From assembly GCA_037903355.1 (NCBI GenBank), contig JBAJFE010000026.1, forward strand, positions 1,550,001-1,614,000: DNA of 64,000 nucleotides, written 5' to 3'. The DNA is from Trichuris trichiura. Taxonomy: Eukaryota; Nematoda; Enoplea; Trichinellida; Trichuridae. Every line of letters starts with the position of its first letter. Positions within the stretch are counted from its first letter, which is position 1. The notes below the pieces were generated by a model. The model was given only the letters and a program-made list of their open reading frames with translations. It was not told the origin of the DNA and did no database searches. Of this stretch, positions 23,556 to 34,239 are shown one piece after another. A program made the position numbers and the translations under genes.

Positions 23556-24682
23556 TTAAGTTTTCCAAGTCGAAGCAAAAGACAGTAAGTCGATGTTTCT
23601 CGGATGATCTAATTTCCAGATTTCTTCTTTCTCCGTGTGAGCGGCTAGCATTGTAAAAATCACAGCCACATGAAACATTATGATGGTAGCGACCAGCATG
23701 AGTGCCGAATAATGAATAATGCATGAATTGATTAGAGGAATCATTTTTTTGCATGGCTAAACAATACGCCCTGGTTAATTTATATATATGTAATGATTTA
23801 TGCTTACCATATGATCGAATTGAAAACCTTTGATGGTTTGTGGACAAATGCTTCTGAATCTCGAACTTTGACTTGTTTGTTTGAGTCCTATTGTACATCG
23901 AATATCCAGTTTATTGCGGGGGAGTGAAAAGTTGTCTTTCAAGCAACAGGAGAGCGGTACGCTAGCCGGACCCAGTTTCTTCCCTCCTTGTTCGATGCAT
24001 GGCAAGTATTTGGGCGCTTGGGCGGCTCCCATCGATATCCTGAACAAGCAGTTTTTTAAAAAAAAAGTTCATTCGCAAACCTGCATTTCAATAATGTCGA
24101 ACTGCTTACTCGTAGTCATTTGAACCATTGTAGCCGCAACAGCTGTACGCTGTTTGAAAGTCATCGACAAAGCTGCGAAGTAGAAAAGCATCGTGGCTTT
24201 TTAAATCGGTAAAGTAACTTTTTACTCCCCTGTCCAAAATGATGTTCGTTAGCTTGTCAACTCTGCTTTTGGCCAATACGGGAAACGAAAACAGTACAAC
24301 GGAATTGATTGCCAATACGAATGCTATTACAGCGCCGACGTATAATAATGGCCGGATTTCAACTGCCAGTACGATTGCCGCCAAAAATGCAAATACAAAT
24401 ACTAATACGTAGAAAGTGAATGTGTAATTAAAACTGTTTAAAAATTTGACCGTAACTGCGTCCCTTTCTATCGACAATTCCTACAATGCATTGCACGTAT
24501 GCCTTACTTCGTTTGGCTCAAATTTTTCTTACCTCCGCAAGTTTGCAGGCGTATAGCCCAAGCGAAAGATACGTTTCCGCGTAATCGCCAAAACTTACTC
24601 CCGTGATTATGAGCAGCAAAGCTAGCGCGACAAATCCGGTCGTCTGCGCCAGACGCAGTGCCTTTACTGATTGAAGTGTCAT
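23556..24682 (-). CDS. Tetraspanin, possibly peripherin-related
   Basis: Four-helix membrane scaffold protein, predicted 317 residues. Exons 24682-24533, 24480-24110, 24039-23808 and 23756-23556 all keep phase. The first exon encodes TM1 (GFVALALLLIITGVSF), the second TM2 and TM3 plus the start of the large loop with the diagnostic CCG (AYSCCGYNG). The third carries the rest of the loop with PLSCC and further cysteines; the fourth has TM4 (SALMLVATIIMFHVAVIF) and a short cytoplasmic tail. The large loop has at least eight Cys. Its length and the VPLSCC context recall peripherin/ROM1, but that sub-assignment is weak. Confidence 0.85.
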
Positions 24683-26883
24683 GTCGGCTTGGCCGCGACT
24701 AAATGTTCAGTAAATTTCTGACGCTATAAACGCCATTTTTGAGGTTATTCAAAAAATGCTTTAAAATCTGTTTCAAGTGTACCTGATTACTACGTATACT
24801 GTACTACCATTTCAAATTTAACCTGCAAATCATTAATATTAAAATTGCATGAAAATGCAGCGCTTCGGTGAAATGTCTTTGCAAAATAGGCTTCTGCTTA
24901 TTCAACTGCATTTTCTAAAGTAATCTGTTGCGCATAAATAAACCTCACTGGCAGCAGAGATGAATTACAACTTGATTGACGGATTGGCCTTCAGACGTAA
25001 ATGGGAATGTGACGAAACTGAAAATAAAATTCCGCTTCTGTAGAGCTCATATGTTCAGGCGTCCTTCTTTGATTTTGTCGTCACAGTATTTTCAAATAGT
25101 TAACCTTTTCATCCGTGCATCGAAATCAAACATAACAGGCTTAGTTTCAGGCGCCTAGCGCTTTTTAAATAAAAACTACGTAGCTTTTCCTCTTTTTGGA
25201 TGCGCACAATGCAGTAATCTTGAGAGTATCCAGGTTTGCTCTTCTCAAAAAATATACAGTACAACAACAGACATCGATTGTACAATTTTCGAGCGTAACA
25301 TCCGAAAATTTTTAAGCATGTAGTCGCCCTGATCTGCTTTTACTGGCGAGCATGCAGACTATTCTGTTCTGCCCTTAAATGTAAGTGAAAATATTAGCCT
25401 TATTTTTACCTTCAGATTTAGGTAAGGACAAAACATGATGGTCAGCAAAGCCACTTTGCGACTGTGGTGCGCATAAACGCAAACGCAGTGTTTTTTGTCT
25501 TACTGTACATTCGCAGGTAGAATAAACCTAATTTTTGTCAAGATTACTGTACTTTTTGCGGGAAAACTGAGGAAAAACGTTAAAAGCTATTATTTACTGC
25601 GGCATTGAATTTTTTTTGTGAATTTAGTTCTCTGCCACAGATTTTGGCACAAAAAGTCAAGAGCAAAGAAGAAATGCGTCTTAAAAAATGTAAAAAATCA
25701 GTGCACAGGTAACAATGTTCAAAACGAATAAAAAGAGCGCAACTTAAGCGCGAAACAGTTTAATTCAGTCTGGATAAGATGCTGCTTACTCTATGCCAAA
25801 CAATGGTTAAAATACAAGCTGACAGTCACGATTAGCGTTCCTTACGTCTTGGATGACTACAGGTAACACAATTCCCACTTAGCACTGTTCGTGATTTTTA
25901 CTACCGTTGCTACAAGCATTCTTTTCCTAAAAAAGAGCTTCGCTTTTAAAATATTTCTTAATATGCATGTAAGTGAGCAGTACACGCTTGCATAATTCAG
26001 TAATTAGGGCTTGTCGAAGCTAGAGCACATTCACCCTTGCACGCAGCAAGTTCACATCGCTACTGGCCTCTAGTTAAATCAATATTTAAGAAGCTTCCAC
26101 TTTTTTCATCTTCCATCTTCGCGCCTCATTTTACTACTCTTTTCTGCGTTGCTTTCTGAAACTAACCTAACAGGTGAACGCGGAGCTACTAATGAAAATA
26201 GTAGAGGCAACGACTGGTATATTTGGAACGAACTGCCATTTCATTAGTTCACTAGTATTATTTGAAATTAATCCTACAACTGAAACAGAGCCAGACGGGC
26301 TTACGTTAGTTTGCAAAGCCAATTCTACAACGATGTACGACCTGTGGTTGATAACTGAAAAATTAACGCAATTGTTTAAAACCTGAGCATAGATTTACTG
26401 TAGCTGCGTGGAAACCAAAATTCCCGTTAGGCCTTTGCAACGTGCAGCTCTTCCATCAAGTGCTATTGTCAAGTTGTTAGGTTGTACGTAGCGAATGGCA
26501 GCGTTTCATTTGTTTGATTTGAATTGACGTTTTCTCGCATCCAGCATAAAGGCGTTTCGTGCTTATGCGCATTGCCGATCTACTGTTGGAGATCATTTTG
26601 GCTTCTCTCTGTCTTTCCGTGTCGCTCGACTTTTGGCGGATTGCATTCTCGCAGCCTGCTGTTTGTCTGAAGAATGAATGATCCATGGACAAGTGTTTAT
26701 CCCGGCAGGTCGCGCTTTTGATGACTGTTTACTGTCATTGTACCTGTTTGCCTGTCGAGGTCATCGGAGACGCTCTTTGAACACTGCTAAACTAGTCATA
26801 GTTTTCAAGGAAACTTCCTCCGCCTTCACTGCTCACCTGTGGGCGTCTTTGAATGCTCGGCAGCTTGTAGGCACGCCCGTTTC
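24683..26883. other. Intergenic, 2.2 kb
   Basis: Divergent flank between the tetraspanin (-) and CIP2A (+). An open stretch at 26,174-26,386 follows a CTAACAG acceptor-like site but matches nothing I know. Otherwise it is AT-rich sequence without genes. Confidence 0.45.
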
Positions 26884-29800
26884 ATGGATCCCCTTCTTGG
26901 AGAAGCTCTAATGGCAGCTCAACAGTACTTCTATAATCCTACGGACAACTCCTTTAGTTCTAATGTAGAAGAAAAATTGGAGGTGACTCATCTTGCGTCT
27001 ATTTGTTATTTTTTTCATTCCCTCTTTCTAGAATCTTCTAGTTAGATGTCATTCCTGGGCAAAATGCGTCATCGCCGAATCGCAGATTGAGGCAAACGCT
27101 CTAATCGTAAAGTTGTTCAATCAGATTCGAAGTTTACTCGAGCAGACGGAATGTTCGCCTTCTGTTCTGGTCGCTGCCTTTAGCTTCCTGTTCGACATAA
27201 GTAATTTGAACAGCTTTCGTAAGCTTGGAAAATCCGGCTTTTTTCCGCTTGCAGGTTGGGCGAATCCTGTCGTGCGTTGCTATTTGCAACAGCATTTGCA
27301 ATTCGACATTGTGCTATCTATTTGCGTCATGCAAATTAGGCAAAGAGAGCTGGACGAAGCCATATTTATTAAAGTTGGTCCTTAATGGCATTCGGTGATT
27401 TTAATTAACATTTTAAGGGCTTAAAACTGCTCCAATTGTTCACTTACAATTGCCATTTAACGTGGCATACAGTTGCAGCCGACCTGGCTAACCTATTGTA
27501 CCAAGAAATGTAAGATCATTTGTTGGAATGCGAATTTGCTCTTACCTTTTTATTTCAAAGATGTAATTGCTGCGATAATCCCAAGGCTGAGTCGTTGCCG
27601 TATTGCCTTGGAATCCTGCTCAATTACGCTAGGCAAATAAATGAGATGATTGACTGGATCAAAATGCAGGTGAAGATGTCAAGCTGTACGAAGCGGCAAT
27701 CCATTCATGCTTGTGTTGTTTTAGGACAATTTGCAGGAATTTAATCGAACAGTTCTACTTGTTCTAAAACAGGGTAGCGCCAGCGTACTCATTCCTACTA
27801 CTTATTTTGTTATTTTGACATTTAAAGATATGCGTGAAATGGTAAATGTTAAAATTGAAAACTACTTCTACTCAGAGTTTGACGCGTTTCAGATACTGTC
27901 GGCCGACAGAAACTTGATTGAAACGTTTAAATGCATTGTAAATGTCATATGCAAGGGCGAATCATTTCTTGCACGTTTTTACGCTGTCGATCTTTTCATT
28001 CATTTGATCAGCGAAACAAGAGTTTGTCGTCAATTGCTTGCTAGCTCGTTGTTACCCGACCTGTTAGGAGTTCTGTGTTCTCTGTTCGTATCTCTTCAGG
28101 GTCATTTAAATCAGGTGTTCAAGGTTAGTTATCGTCAGACGGAAGTGTGCGTGTGGTCCTTTACTTAAAGTTTTCATTTTTAAGGTGTACCAGTTATTTT
28201 TGATGAGCTGTAACGTAGAGGGAATCAGGGAGGCCTTTTGTACAGCGTTGATCTCAGCGGAACCAACAAATCACCAACGTTTGACAAGTCCACTATTGGC
28301 CGTAATGGAAATGGCAAATGCGTCACCAGACTTAATGGGCGGATTTTCGGATCTTCCCATTGATGCAGTTCAAGTACTGCGATTCGTTCTAACGGTAACA
28401 TCCCGTTTCAGCCTTAAAGATTTTCATTATGCTCTTTCTCAGCGTTTGCTCGACGTCGGTGGACGGATACTGGACTATGTAGCTTCCGAAAATTTGATGC
28501 AGTTGCTTGAAGAATGCCTAAAAACAACACTAGAAACAAGCAACGAATTAATTCGCCAGAAGAGCCTTCGAATTTATGAAGCCTTATTGCTTGCAACCTT
28601 AATTTGTCGCGACGAGACCCTTCGAAGCGATGTGCTTGAAACTGTTGATACTATTCTATGCGCCCACTTGGTCCAATTCCAGTTGCTGTCCAATCCAGTT
28701 GCGTCATCGCCATTAAGCATGGATCCCTATCCGGATTGGAGGTAAGCTTTTCATGCATTTTAAATCCCGAAATATACTCTAACAGGTTATTTGTATGCAT
28801 ACATAATTTGTTTAAATAACAACTCCAGTGGGAGAAAATTAAATCAAAGTTTTAGTGTCCGTAAGATAGGCAGAATGAGGTATGGGGACGAGATGTAAAT
28901 TTTACTTCTTTCGTCATCACCTTATTTGAACAATATATTTTTTTAAAAATACACTAATCAAAACGTTAGGCAGTAAAAATGTTTTGCGGTATAAACTTTT
29001 GCAAAGTAGCAAAGGGAAAACCGGCAAAGTTGGTATAGCCGTCCATGCTTATTGCTCACTGTACTGTTGAGTTGCGTGCCAATTGATTGCAGCTTAATTT
29101 CAATATTCGAAATCTAATTCTTCGTGACCTTTAAGGATTCAGCATAGCTTTCAGCGAAAAAAAAACTGTTGGCAATGTATATTGCACAAACGTAGCTTAA
29201 TCAAGCGCGTTTGTGCTGTGTTCGGTAAAGTTAATTTCATCCCTTGCAAACTGATATCGATTTGGTCAGTTGTAACGCGGGATGATCTCCCATTTGTCAC
29301 GTTACGTCACGTCAGCTATCGTAATTGGGTCTGTGTAAATTCCGAATTTGCTGTCCAGGCAATTGTTTAACTTTTTTGAATTTCACATTCCCTAATGAAG
29401 TGCGTGCGCGGTATCGCTGACTGTAGTAAAGCGGTACGCGAGTATGTAATTGCAATTAGTTGCCAGTTTGTCACTTTTGACCTTTCACAGAACAATACCT
29501 GAGAATAGCTTTCCTTTACGTGTGAAATACGTGACAAATTGATTGAGCAGAGACCGCATGCAGGCTTCAGTCGAATTTTAATCGTACTGAGCCCTCTCGA
29601 AACAATTAGGATATTACCATTTTACATCTCTTAAAATTCGTTCAAACTTTGGACAGGTAGATCGAAAGCCTAATGGTATCTAATCAAATTTTTGAATAGT
29701 GAACTTCCGTAATAATGGAGGAATGGTAATCTCAGCTGGCTGCCTCCGTGATCTTGTCACAGTGGCATTGATTGAATTAGTACGGTTAATCAATCATGTC

Positions 29801-32800
29801 AACGCACTTTAGCGGAATTACGCTTTTATCACGTCGTCACAATTGTCAGAAATGGAGCCGTCGTGATTTGTTCAATGAATGATCTTCTCTCATATTGCAT
29901 TTGTCCTTATTTAGGGAGAGTAAGGCTAAAATGTTTCTCGTCCGATCAGTTTATTGACGAAATGTCGTCGAAAGGCTTTTAATGTTGATATATGGACCTA
30001 TTTTCTGTTCGTAAGAGTCCAGAGCCGAAAGTCTTTGGCAGAAAGCGAAATTCTAAAATTTTCAAGAAAAAAGAGCTGTGAAGAGATTCTCGTGTCTGCT
30101 GTTTTAGATATGCCGAGGCGTCCTAGCTCATGTAAGAGAGACTGCGATTACGTATGACGTAAATGTCTAATATTGTTAATTTCTTTTCTGCTGAACCTAC
30201 AATTTCGTTAGCTTTCACTTACGGATGCTTAATTACGGTGATCTGAATTCATACAACTGCACTTTATTGACTAACTGTCGCCAAGGCTGAGCTAATGTTT
30301 CTTAGCGAATCCTAATGAATACTTTACGCCCTATGTTTTTTTCTTTCATCCGTCAATGCCTTGTTAAGGGATTGATTGATTGATTCAGTCGTTTGACGTA
30401 AGGTACGCTGGCTAAATGTGATATTAAAGAAGTTGCCTGACGCGCTGTAAAGCTTGTAAAAACGCGGAATTAGTGTTCGTAGGTGAGCGCTTAAAAAGCC
30501 GTTCAACGTCAGAGTATATAGAGAAAATAAGAGCGGGAATTGGCTTTCTCGTAACATCAGCAGGTGTTTTTACGACGAAAATTTGAATAAATTACAGTAA
30601 GCCGGTTTAACATGATAATTCAGAGCCTTTTCAGCTAACCGTAACTTCTTTCATGAAAAGCTGTAATCTCATAGAAAACATACAAAAATCAGCAAATGTT
30701 CTCCATGTTTAGGTTATACATTTTTTTCATTAGAACTTCAGGACGACTGTCAGATTTTTACATGTATGTATACGCTACAGGCAATATATAGAATGCTCAA
30801 AATTTTCAGGTTATTTATGAAACACTAAATATTTTCTACATGTCCTAGGCATTCTGTACAATGCCTAATGGCATACCGGTTGAATATTAAACCGATTGTT
30901 TTGGCTTATATAGCTGCAAACTTACGGTGGCGACACCAGCAGGATACTTGAATGTGCTTGTCGTATACATTGGCTTAGGTTTAGGCAAGAGCGAAACAGC
31001 ATAGCTAGCAAGGATGAAAAAAAATTGGTAGTTTTTGTCGTAGAACCTTGGCGGCTAACGTGTTCAGCCCTAGCTTAACCCTAAGCCAAAGCGTAAGGAC
31101 AGCACAACCACATCGCAGCGAAAAAACAGAACACTTTGTCCCCAAGGTGTCGCTACTGTAATTTTGCGGGGTCGTAGATGAGAAGGCTACAAAGTTTTGT
31201 TTACTCAAAACGCGACTCACACTTTACCTAATTATTATTTGGCGTTCTATGTAATGCCTAAGCGATATATACAGCATGTTAAAATAATACAGACATTACT
31301 TCGCCTGAAAAGACATGTGTACGTTTGAAAGTCGTGCTTTTCGCGTGAAATACTCGGAAAACGGAATAGTAAAAGTAGAGGAATGAGCTTTCATTGAAAA
31401 ATTCATTGAGAAAGTTATTTCCATTTCAGTTATCATTGCAATACTCAGAATATCCAGGAAGGCGTTTTTCCGGAAAGCAATCACGCAACTAGAAAGTATA
31501 ATACGACTGTGTTCATTTTGTACTGTGTACATTTTTACGTTCTTAGAAACGTGCAAAGAAAAGGTTTTCTTTTCCTTGGGGTTGACAAAGCCTAGTAGGG
31601 AATAGTTTATACCATTGTTTTTTTAGGGAAGTGATGCAGAAGGCTGACTAAGTCTGCAGCACTGCGCGAAAACATTTTTAGTCTATTATTAGACTAGAAA
31701 GGACTGAAAGCTACTTTTCTTTTCTTTGGAAAATGTTTGCTTCTTGTTTAACTGAGAAATTTCGGTTAGGAGCTTAAAGCACGGTGCATTAATGCCCTTG
31801 GGCCATTTTTTGACTTGTACCTTTGCGGAATAATCACTTTATGTATGTTGTGACGCAAAGACGCCAGAGAAGGCAAGGTGCGTTTTCACTAATTTTGCAT
31901 GAACCGCCGCCCTGGTTTCTCAGCATCCGTTTTACTACAACTGAGATTTGCAAGCTGTCATAAAATGGATTTTGCATTTTTAGCATAATTGGGGTAAACA
32001 TCCTGCTTACCGTCGTATGCTTTCTGACGGATCAGGCAGACTTGTCAAAATCTCACGGAATGCTTTTTGAAGATTTGATAAAGGTACGCTCTAACTTGCT
32101 CGCTGTTTGTAGTTGACATGTTGTGTTGTTTGTAGGATAACCGTTTGTTGCCTTTTCTTGCTTTTGCTTTAGTTTCCGGAAGAGAAGTTCTTGTCACATG
32201 CGCTTTAAAGCTCTTGCGAACGCCTTCTTGCCCCTTGAACAGCTTTGCTAAAAAGTAAATTTCAACATTCCTTAATTTACTTCCGCCTCCGTCACGCGCT
32301 TTTGCAGACTCAGCGAGCTTGTAGCGAAACAAGTAAGCTGTAGGTCCGTACATTCTTTGGGAAATGGTGACAGCTCAAATTCGTGGAAAATGGGCAGCGA
32401 CTTACTTCGAGCTTTCAACTCTGCAAACTCGTTTGAAGAATACTGCGCAGTGAAAGCGGCTAATGGAAAGCGAATAAGCGAACTTGACTCTATTTTAAAA
32501 AAGCTGAGAAGCACTGTAGACTTCTTTGCTATTTCCATACTTTGCGTTACTTTTTTGCTTGTTTCAGCATATTGACACAAAGACTTCTAGCGTGATTGAC
32601 GTGTACGAAGCTAAAATTAGCGCTCTTCAGGTTGGAGTATACCGCGAAATTAGTTGTGCACGAATGTTTTGCAGTTTGAAGTAGCACAGCTGGAAGAACA
32701 ATTACGCATTCGAATAGAAACTATGCGAAAGACTGATCAATTGTTTGCCAACTTTCTTAGGCAGAGTCAGGAAGCAAAGAAGGAGGTTTCTTCAAATGCT

Positions 32801-33664
32801 TAACGTCCATCCCTTTTCCGTCATTGTGACATTACTATTTCAATAGGAAGAGAAGGTTCGCGCAATGTTGCGTGAGGCTGAAAAGTCAAAAGAAGATATG
32901 GATAGGCGATTGGAGCAGAATACGTATGTTATCGAAGAATTGAAAGAAAGTGAAGATCGTCTTCAAAAACGGTTTGCACTAAGCAGTTGATCATCCATGG
33001 TGTCACTACAACACTGCATTTTATTAATAGCATTGAAAACTTAGAAACTGCATTGGAAACAAGTAAACGAGAAGTTGAATGCGAAAGAGATATGCACAGC
33101 GCTCTTCGAGGGCATTATGACAAAATGAAAGCAAACTTTGAAGCGTAATAATTGCCCTTATTTGTCTATTCTTCTATTTTCGTCAGTAACGTTTTTCTTC
33201 AGCGTATCTACAAAGCTGATGGATACGGAGGAAGATGCTAAAAAGCAAAAGAAGTTGATAAAACAAAAAATTGTTGAACTAGAAGGTCAGCTGATACTGT
33301 TTCGCTTTGCTGTCGTGTTTTATGTACTTTTGCAGAAATGGCGGAGGCTCGCAAACGGTTGGAGCTCGATTCCAGAGAACAAAATAGCCGATACCTTCAA
33401 TTGGAAAACGAATTGAAAAGGGTGCAAGCAAATTTACAAAATATGGATAACGATAATAAGTCGCTAGAAAAGAAGGTTAGTTTTTGGCGATTGTTCAACT
33501 GCTGACTTTCTTTTGCGTAGAACTGCGCATTGTTAAGTGATTTGTCGAAAAAGTCAGCGGAAGCTGACTCCCTGAAAGGAAAAGTGCAGACGCTCGAAGA
33601 TGAAATAGCAAAGTTTGCCCAAATGCGAGAAATGATACACAAATTGACCGGCGGCAGCGGATAA
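26884..33664 (+). CDS. CIP2A: CIP2A orthologue (ARM solenoid plus coiled coil)
   Basis: In vertebrates CIP2A restrains PP2A and, with TOPBP1, tethers broken chromosomes in mitosis. I assemble 17 exons: 26884-26982, 27032-27218, 27255-27373, 27418-27509, 27561-27669, 27725-28123, 28185-28741, 31984-32083, 32136-32254, 32308-32515, 32568-32630, 32675-32785, 32847-32971, 33031-33144, 33203-33285, 33336-33475, 33521-33664. All keep phase and give 922 residues (human 905). From memory, anchors that align with human CIP2A are: the MD start; LKLLQLFTYN (human IQLLQKLTYN); LIETFKCIVNVI; FYAVDLFIHLI; DNRLLPFLAFAL (human DPRLITPLAFAL); VIDVYEAKISALQ (human IMDVYEMKLSTLA); VRAMLREAEK (human LASMLREVER); and the end MREMIHKLTGG (human MIAMIHSLSGG). 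The N-terminal 600 residues are helical repeats, the last 300 coiled coil. Identity is by ordered motifs, not a search. Confidence 0.87.
28742..31983 (+). other. 3.2 kb intron of CIP2A
   Basis: The intron is required by phase (AG|GTAAGC to TTTTTAG|C) and by continuity of the CIP2A alignment across it. It is some 60 times longer than the gene's other introns. I see no nested gene; a TTGATTGATTGATTC run (about 30,370) and dispersed TGCCTAATGG-like repeats near 30,860 and 31,250 are the only structure noticed. Confidence 0.65.
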
Positions 33665-33905
33665 ACGCCGCCTTGCGCATAGGTTATTTTATACTTTTCT
33701 TTAAATTCTTAATTGAATGCACCAATGAAAATGCAAAAGAAATACTTAATGCTTAGGCTTTTGCAACAATGATGTAATATTTTTATTATTTTGTCATTAA
33801 TAGGTTATACTTCTCCGGCAGCGTTTTTCGCTAAATAGCTTTGTAGAATTTTGCCTCTGTTGCAGTCTTGAAAACAGGATGTTTCGGAACGGGCTATTGT
33901 TTCAT
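33665..33905. other. CIP2A 3' flank
   Basis: AT-rich 3' flank leading into the palindromic element; no gene. Confidence 0.5.
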
Positions 33906-34239
33906 GGTTGTAAGGTCTTCTACGGCTTTTCCCGTTTATTTTGTTTGTGCTGGTATCTGTAATTAAATGAAACAACTGCTCTACCAACGGATGGATGAGC
34001 TGTTATTAAGAAAAATTGTACAGGTATCAACGCACTCAACTTTTAATTTCAAAGCTTTCGGAACGTTCTAGTTCCGTCGTCAGTGAGATGGAGGAGAGTT
34101 GAGTTGAGTGCATTGATACCTGTACAATTTTTCTTAATAACGGCTCATCCATCCGTTGGTAGAGCACCTGTTTCATTTAATTACAGATACCAGCACAGAC
34201 AAAATAAACGGGAGAAGCTGTAGAAGAACTTACAACCAT
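33906..34239. mobile_element. Palindromic element with hammerhead-like centre
   Basis: Arms of about 135 bases (33906-34040 and 34103-34239) are near-perfect inverted copies, separated by about 60 bases. On the minus strand the spacer reads CTGACGA, a hairpin CGGAAC...GTTCCG, then AAAGC, which resembles the conserved core of a hammerhead ribozyme, with the long arms able to extend stem I. Arms contain CGTTGGTAGAGCACCTG, which looks like a tRNA D-arm; no matching B box was seen. Probably a non-autonomous element. Confidence 0.6.

Noticed and set aside
26884..28745. BRAT1 orthologue as identity of the helical-repeat exons
   Set aside because: Resemblance was limited to the N terminus; CIP2A matches the whole length and explains the downstream coiled-coil exons.
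32045..32353. Minus-strand 102-codon frame overlapping CIP2A exons
   Set aside because: Shadow of plus-strand exons whose phases and motifs fit CIP2A.
34130..34165. tRNA gene suggested by GTTGGTAGAGCACCTG
   Set aside because: No B box or acceptor stem; the segment lies in an inverted-repeat arm and occurs mirrored in the other arm.
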